11,423 bases of DNA. Source: Clostridia bacterium. Lineage in GTDB: Bacteria; Bacillota; Clostridia; Oscillospirales; CAG-272. Positions 5,353-11,423 of this stretch are shown here, one piece after another. The stretch is from assembly GCA_017420845.1 (NCBI GenBank), contig JAFQOC010000046.1, positions 1 through 11,423 on the forward strand, in the 5' to 3' direction. A model generated the notes under the pieces. The model saw only the letters and a program-made list of their open reading frames with translations. It was not told where the DNA came from and made no database searches. The stretch's first letter is position 1, and every line of letters begins with the position of its first letter. Made by a program: the position numbers and the translations under genes.

Positions 5353-6669
5353 TCAATCCTTTTTCTTCGGCGGGTAAGGACGGTCAGCCCGAGGGCCATA
5401 GGGCTTGCGGTCACGGTTCCCGAAATCGGGCTTACGATTGCGGTCGGCGGGGTAGCGGTCAGAGCCTCTGTCGGGATGGGTTTCGGGACGGCGGTCGGGC
5501 TTTCGGTCAAATATCTCCTTGGCGGTTCTTCCCTTTTCGTCTCTTGCCTCGGCGGGCTTGAAATACTCGTACAGGTAACAGGGGAGCATACCGTTGTAGA
5601 GCTTTTTGATCTTGTCGGCCCGCTGTCCGTAGAGGCGGTCAAAGCGGTCACAGGAGGTCAGGACGTAGATCTGCCAAGGATACAGCGCTTTGAAGGAGCC
5701 CCCCAACTGTTGGTAGAGCCGTTCAATCTCCTCCCGCTCACCCATGCGCTCGCCGTAAGGGGGATTGCAAACCACGGTGCCCTTGCGGTCCTCCTTTTTG
5801 ATCTTACGTGCATCGGCTTGGAAGATGTTGATATATTCCTCCACTCCGGCGCGAAGGGCGTTCTCGTAGGTGATATCCAGGATGTCCTCGTCGATGTCCG
5901 AGGCGTAGACCTCGAACTTGCAGTCGGTGCGGATACGGGCGGTGGCTTCCTCCCGGGCGTTATCCCACAGGGTCCCCGGGATATTGGCAAAGTCCTCTCC
6001 CGCGAAGGAGCGGCCCAGGCCGGGAGCTCTTCCGCTGACCAGCATAGCGGCCTCAATGGCAATGGTGCCCGAGCCGCAGAAGGGATCCCAGAACAGAATA
6101 TCCTCACGGGGGCGGGCGGTGTAGACCAGCGCGGCGGCCAGCGTCTCCCGCAGAGGAGCGGCCCCCGCCTCAGGGCGGTAGCCTCGCTTGTGGAGGGCAA
6201 CACCCGAGGTGTCGATCATGAGGTGAGCCACGTCTTTAAAAATGAAAAATTCGATCTGGTACTTGACTCCCGACTCCTCAAACCAGGAGATGCCGTACTT
6301 TTCCCGCAGGCGCTCCACCACCGCCTTTTTCACGATGCTCTGACAGTCGGGAAGAGAGGTCAGCCCGCTCTTAATGGAGTGCCCCTTTACGGGAAAGGCG
6401 TCGAGGCGGCCGACCCATTCCTCCCACGGAAGACTTTTTGTCCCGTCAAAAAGCTCGGCAAAGCTACGGGCGGGAAACTCACCCAGATGGACAAAGACCC
6501 GCTCGGCGCACCGCAGAGCGATATTGGCGCGGGGGATATCCGCCTCGGTGCCCTCAAAGGTCACCCGCCCATCCATGGTGTCCAGGCGCGAAAGTCCCAG
6601 GGCGTCGATCTCCTCACCGAGGAGCTTTTCCAGGCCGAACATACAGGTGGCCACAAGTGTCAGTTTCAT
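5353..6669 (-). CDS. THUMP-domain RNA guanine-N2-methyltransferase (RlmL/YpsC family)
   Basis: This family makes m2G in RNA; the N-terminal half of E. coli RlmL acts on G2445 of 23S rRNA, and B. subtilis YpsC is the closest type. The product has 438 residues. An N-terminal ferredoxin-like and THUMP region (about 1-155) binds RNA. The Rossmann methyltransferase domain follows (about 165-370), with the SAM-binding motif DPFCGSGT (195-202), ASDID (256-260), which is typically the ribose-binding acidic motif, and the catalytic NPPYGER (302-308). Residues 376-438 form an unusual Arg/Lys/Asp/Pro-rich tail with repeated DRKP-like units, probably disordered and RNA-binding. The start has AAAGGA about 7 nt upstream. 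It is transcribed alone, divergent from the lipoprotein gene. The exact target base is inferred, and a tRNA substrate (Trm14-like) cannot be excluded. Confidence 0.9.
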   Translation of the reverse strand: MKLTLVATCMFGLEKLLGEEIDALGLSRLDTMDGRVTFEGTEADIPRANIALRCAERVFVHLGEFPARSFAELFDGTKSLPWEEWVGRLDAFPVKGHSIKSGLTSLPDCQSIVKKAVVERLREKYGISWFEESGVKYQIEFFIFKDVAHLMIDTSGVALHKRGYRPEAGAAPLRETLAAALVYTARPREDILFWDPFCGSGTIAIEAAMLVSGRAPGLGRSFAGEDFANIPGTLWDNAREEATARIRTDCKFEVYASDIDEDILDITYENALRAGVEEYINIFQADARKIKKEDRKGTVVCNPPYGERMGEREEIERLYQQLGGSFKALYPWQIYVLTSCDRFDRLYGQRADKIKKLYNGMLPCYLYEYFKPAEARDEKGRTAKEIFDRKPDRRPETHPDRGSDRYPADRNRKPDFGNRDRKPYGPRADRPYPPKKKD

Positions 6670-6782
6670 GGTTTTTCCTTTCGTATCAACGAGTTAACGC
6701 CGTACGGTCATGGTTAAGCCCGCTCGGCTCTGCGTTCTCATTTATTTAACAAAAACTTCAATTTCACTACCCAAAACGTTCT

Positions 6783-6810
6783 TTTGGACTCCACAAATCG
6801 GGGGTATACT
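6783..6810 (+). promoter_or_regulatory. Probable promoter of the beta-helix lipoprotein gene
   Basis: TATACT at 6805-6810 is a good -10. TTTGGA (6783-6788, 16-nt spacer) or TTGGAC (6784-6789, 15-nt spacer) is a tolerable -35. The expected start near 6817 gives a short leader of about 28 nt with AGAAGG at 6831-6836, 8 nt before the ATG. The divergent methyltransferase gene starts at 6669, so 6670-6844 must hold both promoters. I could not identify the minus-strand one. Confidence 0.5.
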
Positions 6811-6844
6811 GGGGTCAGCAAATCAGGAAAAGAAGGTTTTTCGC

Positions 6845-8836
6845 ATGAAAATTACACGCTATACCGCCGCCTGTCTCACCCTGGCCGTCTGCATGGCTAT
6901 GCTGGCATCCTGCAGGGGACAGAATGGTGACAGCTCCTCGAACGCTGCCGACGGGGTCGATACCGAACCGGGTTCGGTCGTAGTCAACGGTACCGTCATC
7001 GAGCCCACCACGGGCAATGCCGACGCATCCGCCGAGCCCGAAACCGCCCCCGAGACAAAGCCCGCCGAGGTGCCCTCCGTCGGTGACTACACCCCCGCGG
7101 GGGAGACGGTCATCACCTTGGGAGAGTTCACCACCGTGGAGGGCGAGGGGGCAACCGCCGAGGGGGATGTGGTCACAGTCACTCGCGCTGGGACTTACCT
7201 CGTCAGCGGCACAGCCGCCGACGGTCAGATCATCGTGGACACAACCGACGAGAGCAAGGTGATTCTGCTTCTCAACGGTGCTTCCCTCTCCTGCTCCACG
7301 GGTCCTGCCATTTTCATCAGATCCGCCCCTAAGAAGGTGGTCATCTCCACCGTAGCAGGCTCGGTGAACATTCTGTCCGACGGCACGGGCTACGTGGTGC
7401 CCGACGAGGAGCAAACCGAGGGGGAGATCTACCCCAACGCCTGTATCTACTCCTGCGAGGATCTGGATCTGGACGGCACGGGTGAGCTTCATATCACAGG
7501 CAACGCCGACAAGGGCATCAACACCAAGGACGATCTCAAGATCAAGAGTGGGACGCTCACCGTCACCTCGGTGGGGGTGGGCATCCGCGCCAATGATTCC
7601 CTGGAGATGAGCGGCGGTACCGTCACCGTCAATTCGGGCGGAGACGGTGTCAAGACCGCTAATACCGAAACAGAGGGCAAGGGATACCTCACGGTTGAGG
7701 GCGGTTCCCTGTATATCACCGCCAAGGGCGACGGCTTGTCCGCGGCTACGGATCTGACGGTGAGCAGCGGTAACCTTGTACTGACTACCACCGATATCGA
7801 CGGTGAGGTATTGAAAGAATCCACGGGCAATCCCACAAGCGGCTCTATGGGGGGCGGCTTCGGGGGCATGGGCGGCGGAGGCCGACCCGGAGGGCCCGGG
7901 GGCATGGGCGGTATGGGTGAAAGCTCCGCCGACAAGGCCGCCATCAGCGCCAAGGGTCTGAAGGCCGCAGGAATCCTCACCGTCAAGGGCGGTAAGATCA
8001 CCATTATAGCCCAAGACGACGGCATCCACAGCGACGGCGACGTCCATATCGCCGACGGCACTCTCCACATCCGCGCGGCGGACGACGGCATCCACGCCGA
8101 AAAGGAGTTGACCGTCAGCGGCGGCGTCCTCACCGTAGCCCAGAGCTACGAGGGCCTGGAGGCGCTCCACATCAACATCCTGGGCGGTACCAACCGCATC
8201 ACTTCCTCCGACGACGGCGCCAACGCCACCAACGGCACAGGCGGCGGCATGATGGGAGGCCCCGGCGGTATGGGCGGCGGCTGGTGGGGTCAAAGCTCCA
8301 ACAGCGGGAGTACCGATACCACGGTTTCCACCGAAACGCCCGTCCTCACCTTCGCGGGGGGCTACACCGTCTTCAACGCGGCGGGTGACGGCATCGACTC
8401 CAACGGCAATATCGTCATGGCGGGGGGTACGGTGATCGTATACGGCCCCACCGACAACGGCAACGGCCCCATTGATTTCGGGGACGGTAACTACGGCATG
8501 ACCGTCTCGGGCGGTACCTTCCTGGCCGTGGGCAGCAGCGGCATGGCCGAGTCCGCCGAGAACGCGGGGCAGGCGGTGCTGGCGGCCTACTGGCGGGGCA
8601 CGGGTCTTTCCGCGGGCGAGATCATCGGTATTACAGACAAGGACGGCAAGGTTCTGGCAGCCTTTGAGCTCCCCAAGGCCATCTCCTCGGTGGTGTTCAG
8701 CTCCCCCGACCTTGTGGCGGGGACGAGCTACTCCATCGTGGGGGGCGGGTCTGCCACGGGTACGGTGGTGGACGGTGTGATTGATCCCGCGACTTATACG
8801 GGGTATGAGTCAATGGGAGAGATTCAGGCGTACTGA
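6845..8836 (+). CDS. Secreted lipoprotein with Cthe_2159-like (DUF4353) beta-helix carbohydrate-binding domain
   Basis: A 663-residue surface lipoprotein. The signal peptide (1-22) ends in the lipobox L-A-S-C, with Cys23 as the lipidation site. A low-complexity Thr/Glu/Pro/Ala linker follows (about 24-85). The rest is a right-handed parallel beta-helix type fold, with turns marked by (D/E/K)G(I/V/L) at Gly224, 246, 268, 297, 371, 393, 415, 437, 458 and 516, mostly 22 residues apart. Two Gly/Met-rich insertions (334-357 and 466-483) interrupt the ladder. The pattern matches the Cthe_2159 family (carbohydrate-binding domain-containing proteins), whose founder from Clostridium thermocellum binds polygalacturonate and calcium. 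Binding of plant or wall polysaccharide is inferred from that. I see no catalytic motif. The ATG at 6845 is chosen over upstream frame-open codons because it begins the signal peptide and follows AGAAGG. Confidence 0.88.
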   Translation: MKITRYTAACLTLAVCMAMLASCRGQNGDSSSNAADGVDTEPGSVVVNGTVIEPTTGNADASAEPETAPETKPAEVPSVGDYTPAGETVITLGEFTTVEGEGATAEGDVVTVTRAGTYLVSGTAADGQIIVDTTDESKVILLLNGASLSCSTGPAIFIRSAPKKVVISTVAGSVNILSDGTGYVVPDEEQTEGEIYPNACIYSCEDLDLDGTGELHITGNADKGINTKDDLKIKSGTLTVTSVGVGIRANDSLEMSGGTVTVNSGGDGVKTANTETEGKGYLTVEGGSLYITAKGDGLSAATDLTVSSGNLVLTTTDIDGEVLKESTGNPTSGSMGGGFGGMGGGGRPGGPGGMGGMGESSADKAAISAKGLKAAGILTVKGGKITIIAQDDGIHSDGDVHIADGTLHIRAADDGIHAEKELTVSGGVLTVAQSYEGLEALHINILGGTNRITSSDDGANATNGTGGGMMGGPGGMGGGWWGQSSNSGSTDTTVSTETPVLTFAGGYTVFNAAGDGIDSNGNIVMAGGTVIVYGPTDNGNGPIDFGDGNYGMTVSGGTFLAVGSSGMAESAENAGQAVLAAYWRGTGLSAGEIIGITDKDGKVLAAFELPKAISSVVFSSPDLVAGTSYSIVGGGSATGTVVDGVIDPATYTGYESMGEIQAY

Positions 8837-8843
8837 GACAAAT

Positions 8844-8878
8844 ATACAAAGATACAAGATACGAGATACAAGATATAG
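8844..8878. repeat. Tandem 7-bp repeat array (GATACAA type)
   Basis: Directly after the lipoprotein stop are atacaaa, GATACAA, GATACGA, GATACAA and GATATAG, about five imperfect copies of a heptamer. The array is non-coding. The rest of 8879-8958 shows nothing else that I can name. A different heptamer array lies at 383-403. Confidence 0.6.
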
Positions 8879-8958
8879 CCCCTGTGACGGGATAGCTTTT
8901 GCCTTGTACCTCCGAAGCCTGTAACTGTTCGATGCTCCATCTTCAATAATCATTGACA

Positions 8959-8993
8959 GGGCGATCCCGTTTGGAGGATCGCCCTTTTGGTTT
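8959..8993 (+). terminator. Intrinsic terminator of the lipoprotein gene
   Basis: GGGCGATC (8959-8966) pairs perfectly with GATCGCCC (8977-8984) around a 10-nt loop, followed by TTTTGGTTT. It directly abuts the stop codon of the convergent membrane-protein gene at 8992. In the minus direction the stem is not followed by T, so it serves mainly the plus strand. Confidence 0.85.
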
Positions 8994-9465
8994 ACAATTT
9001 GGGATTCAGCTTATCGCGGAGGACTTCCACGCGGGCGTTGATCTCCTCGGGAGGGAGGGCCTTTCGGTTGGAAGGCTCCATTCCGTCGGCACTGCGGAGG
9101 GTCAGATAGGCCATAGCCGCGGTGAAGGCGTAGACGGCGGTCAGGACGGCCATGAAGACGGGGCCGATAAACTGACGGGCGGCGGGGAGGAGGATGAAGG
9201 TGGCGAGGGTAACGGCGTAGTGGAGTCCCGGCAGACCGAAGGTGACGTAGGCACCCACGCGGCGGTACAGGGGGTCATGGAGGCCTATAGCCAGTATCAC
9301 GATGGCGCCTACCTCCAAAAGGAAGGACAGGATAAAGACGGTGCTCCAGAGACCGCCTCTACCGAAAGTCAGCTCGGACAGGAAGTAGGCAACGTTGTGG
9401 AGGGGGAGCATGATACGAAGCATATAGGTGATCAGGAGGATAGTGACGGGGGTGTTGCGCTTCAT
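8992..9465 (-). CDS. Four-helix membrane protein, tandem paralogue B
   Basis: A 157-residue integral membrane protein of a family I do not recognise. Hydrophobic segments lie at about 7-29, 40-62, 71-94 and 99-123, followed by a hydrophilic tail of about 33 residues ending in VLRDKLN. There is no signal peptidase site, nucleotide-binding or catalytic motif. The ATG has AAAGGAG 6 nt upstream. It follows its paralogue by 24 bp and is surely co-transcribed with it. By hand alignment the two have the same length without gaps and about 93 of 157 residues identical. Conserved between them are SELT, GLW, LLEVGA, HDPL-RRVGAY, LPAAR, GPVFM and VYAFTAAMAYLTLRS. A role in the membrane is certain in location only. 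Confidence 0.85.
   Translation of the reverse strand: MKRNTPVTILLITYMLRIMLPLHNVAYFLSELTFGRGGLWSTVFILSFLLEVGAIVILAIGLHDPLYRRVGAYVTFGLPGLHYAVTLATFILLPAARQFIGPVFMAVLTAVYAFTAAMAYLTLRSADGMEPSNRKALPPEEINARVEVLRDKLNPKL
9092..9136. repeat. 45-bp block shared with the neighbouring paralogue, copy 1
   Basis: Bases 9092-9136 are identical to 9590-9634, by hand comparison. In both genes the block encodes the end of the fourth membrane segment (around YAFTAAMAYLTLRS). The flanks diverge at once, including at silent sites, which suggests recent gene conversion or strong local constraint. Confidence 0.75.
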
Positions 9466-9489
9466 AGTATTCTCCTTTCGCGCTTTGGT

Positions 9490-9963
9490 TTAGGGAGTGT
9501 TGTTCAGCTTATCGCGGAGGGCTTCCGCATGGACGTCGATCTCCCCGGAGGGGAGATCATTGCGGTCGGCAGTCTCCATTTCGTCGACGCTGCGGAGGGT
9601 CAGATAGGCCATAGCCGCGGTGAAGGCGTAGACGACAGTCAGGGCCACCATGAAAACGGGGCCCAGGAAACGGCGGGCGGCGGGGAGAATGATGAAGGGG
9701 AGGAGGGTAGCGGCGTAGTGCGCCCCGGGCAGGAGAAAGGCAATATAGGCTCCCACGCGGCGGGGGAGGGGATCATGGATACCCATGACCAGTATCACGG
9801 TAGCACCAACCTCCAAAAGGAGGGTCACGATGTAGATAGCAGTCCAAAGGCCACTTCTGCTCAGTGTCAGCTCGCTGAAAAAGTAGATCGCATTGGTGAC
9901 GGGAAACAAGACGCGGAACAGAAAGGAGAAAATGAGGAAAACATGCGGTATGTTTCTGTTCAC
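9490..9963 (-). CDS. Four-helix membrane protein, tandem paralogue A
   Basis: A 157-residue membrane protein, the first of the tandem pair in transcription order. Membrane segments lie at about 7-29, 40-62, 71-94 and 99-123, with a hydrophilic, probably cytoplasmic C-tail ending in ALRDKLN. Loops with conserved Arg and Asp (HDPLPRRVGAY, 63-73) lie between segments two and three. The start is a GTG, supported by AAAGGAG 6 nt upstream. The first four residues (VNRN, read as MNRN) match the MKRN opening of the paralogue. It lies 88 bp after the DUF2344 gene. The two could share a transcript, since no convincing terminator is seen between them. The function is unknown. Confidence 0.85.
   Translation of the reverse strand: MNRNIPHVFLIFSFLFRVLFPVTNAIYFFSELTLSRSGLWTAIYIVTLLLEVGATVILVMGIHDPLPRRVGAYIAFLLPGAHYAATLLPFIILPAARRFLGPVFMVALTVVYAFTAAMAYLTLRSVDEMETADRNDLPSGEIDVHAEALRDKLNNTP
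9590..9634. repeat. 45-bp block shared with the neighbouring paralogue, copy 2
   Basis: Identical to 9092-9136. It lies at the equivalent codons of the upstream gene of the tandem pair. Confidence 0.75.
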
Positions 9964-9969
9964 AAGGAA

Positions 9970-9976
9970 CTCCTTT
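9970..9976 (-). promoter_or_regulatory. Ribosome binding site fixing the GTG start of paralogue A
   Basis: Minus-strand AAAGGAG lies 6 nt before the GTG at 9963. The same AAAGGAG with the same 6-nt spacing precedes the ATG of the neighbouring paralogue, which supports the non-ATG start. Confidence 0.75.
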
Positions 9977-10051
9977 CTTAGGGATAAGCGATCAAATTTT
10001 GTAGCTCGGTATTACGTTTTGTTGTTTTGTTCCGTTTTTTTCGGTATATCC

Positions 10052-10807
10052 TTACCGGAACCACTTCCCTACCTCAACGCCCTTCTCATCGTGGAATCCG
10101 ATCCGCAGGATGCGGTACCAGACCTCCTCGGTATTCCCGTCCTCGGGGAGGATGCCCAGCTGATCCCGCATGGCTTTGATGAGGTATTCGGGATTCAGGT
10201 TCTCGGTGTTGCCCGCGCGCAGAGTGGCGCGGATCTTGATGAGCCCGTCGGCGGCCACGGCCTTGACGCTGTGGATCATGGGAAGGATGTTGACCTCCTT
10301 GTCCCCCGACTTGCTCCGCTTGGTCATGATGATGGGCTGGGCGTCGGGGGCGAAGATGGCGTTGATGGCGGCGGCGTTGTCCACGGGGTCGCCGGGGGTC
10401 TTGACCGTCATTTGGTAGGTGCCCCACGCGATGTCCGAGAAGGCGGTGGTGGGGATATAGACCTCGGAGACCTGCATCTCGCTCGTCAGCTCGGCGTTGA
10501 GCTGAGCCTTGATCTCGGCGGGGGTGATCCGGCGGTCGATGCGGAGATCCACCATCTCCTCCAACCCTTCCGAGCCTACGGGGAGGGGCACGCCAAAGGT
10601 GATCTTGGAATGGGGATTGAAGCCCTGGGTATACCACATGGGGATGGAGGCGCGGACCAGAACTCTCTGCCAGGTGCGCTGGAGGTCCAGGTGGGAGAAG
10701 TACTGGAGGTTGCCCGTCTTTTGGAAGACCACGCGGACCGTGATGGGGGCATCCAGCTTCTCGCGGTCGAATTTGGAGATACGATTCACTTTGCCTTGGG
10801 ACAGCAT
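10052..10807 (-). CDS. Radical SAM-linked protein, DUF2344 (TIGR03936)
   Basis: A 251-residue protein of the DUF2344 family, which occurs next to, or fused to, radical SAM proteins of the TIGR03960 type. Its biochemical role is not established. It has the family signature near the N-terminus: a beta strand VRVVFQKTGNLQYFSHLDLQR (about 24-44) followed by a helix and the YTQGFNPHSKITFGVPLPVG segment (59-78). No metal-binding cysteine cluster or membrane segment is visible, so it is probably a cytoplasmic partner subunit. The ATG is supported by GGGAGGTG 7 nt upstream, embedded in the last codons of the radical SAM gene. The two genes overlap by 22 nt in different frames, so translation is probably coupled. 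Confidence 0.9.
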   Translation of the reverse strand: MLSQGKVNRISKFDREKLDAPITVRVVFQKTGNLQYFSHLDLQRTWQRVLVRASIPMWYTQGFNPHSKITFGVPLPVGSEGLEEMVDLRIDRRITPAEIKAQLNAELTSEMQVSEVYIPTTAFSDIAWGTYQMTVKTPGDPVDNAAAINAIFAPDAQPIIMTKRSKSGDKEVNILPMIHSVKAVAADGLIKIRATLRAGNTENLNPEYLIKAMRDQLGILPEDGNTEEVWYRILRIGFHDEKGVEVGKWFR

Positions 10808-11423
10808 GCGCGCTCACCTCCCATCTTATTGGCTCCGCAGCCTGAGCAGTTCTCACGGCAGTTGGGGGTCGTGCTTCCCTCATGGGCGCGGGTATTTTCT
10901 CTTTGCAGGAACTTTTTGGTCACGCCGCAGTCGATGACGTCCCACGGAAGGACCTCATCCAGGCCGTAGCGGCGGTTGGCGTAGAAGGCGGGGTCGATGC
11001 CCGTGGCGGCGAAGATATCCAGCCAGCCCTCGTAGTCGAAGAACTCCGACCAGGCCTCAAACTTGAAGCCACGGCGGCAGGCCTCCTCCAGAGCGGGGGC
11101 GAGGCGGCGGTCTCCTCTTGCCAGCACGGCCTCCAGGTGGCAGGTCTTGGCGTTGTGGTAGTTGTACTTGACGCGGCGGTCATGGACACAGCTACCCACG
11201 AAGGCCTGCTTGCGCTCCATCTCCTCCAGAGTGTCCTGAGGCTCCCACTGGAAGGGGGTGAAGGGCTTAGGGATGAAGGGGGAGACGCTGATGGTGACCT
11301 GGGGGTGCTGACCCTTGCGGCGGTTGGGGTTCTGGTAGTAGGCGGAGACCACGCGGTGGGCCAGCTCGGGGATCTCGGCCAGATCCTCGTCGGTCTCGGT
11401 GGGGTGGCCCTGCATGAAGTAGA
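10786..11423 (-). CDS. TIGR03960-type radical SAM protein, C-terminal part (runs off the window)
   Basis: Only the last 212 or so residues are in the window, and the frame stays open to the right edge. Codons before the first ATG read YF, giving YFMQGHPTETDED, the typical strand and loop at the end of a radical SAM TIM barrel. The SAM/iron-sulfur CxxxCxxC motif must therefore lie outside the window. Then comes SVSPFIPKPFTPFQWEPQD, characteristic of the B12-binding-domain radical SAM family TIGR03960, and a C-terminal region ending in a cysteine cluster (TPNCRENCSGCGAN) and ACC. These cysteines could bind a metal or auxiliary cluster. The function of the family is not established, and it is consistently paired with DUF2344. 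The 3' end overlaps the DUF2344 start. Confidence 0.9.
   Translation of the reverse strand, partial: YFMQGHPTETDEDLAEIPELAHRVVSAYYQNPNRRKGQHPQVTISVSPFIPKPFTPFQWEPQDTLEEMERKQAFVGSCVHDRRVKYNYHNAKTCHLEAVLARGDRRLAPALEEACRRGFKFEAWSEFFDYEGWLDIFAATGIDPAFYANRRYGLDEVLPWDVIDCGVTKKFLQRENTRAHEGSTTPNCRENCSGCGANKMGGERACCPKAK
10815..10822 (-). promoter_or_regulatory. Ribosome binding site of the DUF2344 gene inside the radical SAM gene
   Basis: Minus-strand GGGAGGTG, 7 nt before the ATG at 10807, is formed by the radical SAM codons for Gly-Gly-Glu near its C-terminus. Its placement within the upstream coding sequence supports translational coupling. Confidence 0.75.

Noticed and set aside
5338..6717. Long plus-strand open frame opposite the THUMP methyltransferase
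   Set aside because: The minus frame has all methyltransferase motifs. The plus frame crosses the divergent promoter region and has no family character.
6815..8293. Long minus-strand open frame (about 492 codons) opposite the lipoprotein
   Set aside because: The plus frame has a signal peptide, lipobox and 22-residue repeats. The antisense frame only reflects its GC-rich codon use.
10035..10065. Terminator after DUF2344 (cggta/taccg stem)
   Set aside because: On the minus strand the short stem is followed by a run of A, not T.
9893..10969. Plus-strand open frame opposite DUF2344 and the radical SAM end
   Set aside because: It is a shadow of two recognised families. It is Asp/Gly/His-rich and has no start signal.

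Overview
The window looks like chromosomal DNA of a Gram-positive anaerobe of the class Clostridia (Bacillota), probably an uncultured gut-type member of the Oscillospirales or Christensenellales. The class is inferred from AAGGAG-type ribosome binding sites, a near-consensus sigma-A promoter, a single-membrane-style lipoprotein, a CdaR/PucR regulator with a degenerate GGDEF domain, and a radical SAM/DUF2344 gene pair typical of Clostridia. The order-level placement is a guess from overall feel. I see no integrase, transposase, phage, CRISPR or tRNA gene.

Layout. Bases 1-486 carry no gene. They hold a large nested inverted repeat (about 1-234), a short AT-rich heptamer array, and a possible greA terminator. 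Bases 487-4894 are a minus-strand run transcribed in the order rsmE (16S rRNA U1498 methyltransferase), a CdaR/PucR-type regulator, a membrane-anchored S41 protease with an unusual cytoplasmic N-terminal domain, and greA. A strong promoter (5053-5081) and a structured leader of about 150 nt with a terminator-like hairpin precede rsmE. The gaps of 85, 92 and 133 bp would allow one operon, with a possible extra promoter before the protease. Bases 5353-6669 (minus) encode a THUMP-domain RlmL/YpsC-type rRNA methyltransferase with a disordered basic tail and its own strong terminator. Divergent from it, 6845-8836 (plus) encodes a secreted lipoprotein with a Cthe_2159-like (DUF4353) beta-helix carbohydrate-binding domain, closed by a clean terminator.

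Bases 8992-9963 (minus) are two tandem paralogous four-helix membrane proteins of unknown function. Bases 10052-11423 (minus) are the DUF2344 protein (TIGR03936) and, overlapping it by 22 nt, the C-terminal part of its radical SAM partner (TIGR03960), which runs off the right edge.

Much of the window is RNA-related housekeeping: two rRNA methyltransferases and GreA. The surface-related genes are the S41 protease, the beta-helix lipoprotein and the twin membrane proteins. No obvious new defence or biosynthetic system is visible. The most unusual items are the nested inverted-repeat element, the protease architecture, the structured rsmE leader, the 22-residue-period beta-helix with two Gly/Met-rich insertions, and the recently duplicated or converted membrane-protein pair.
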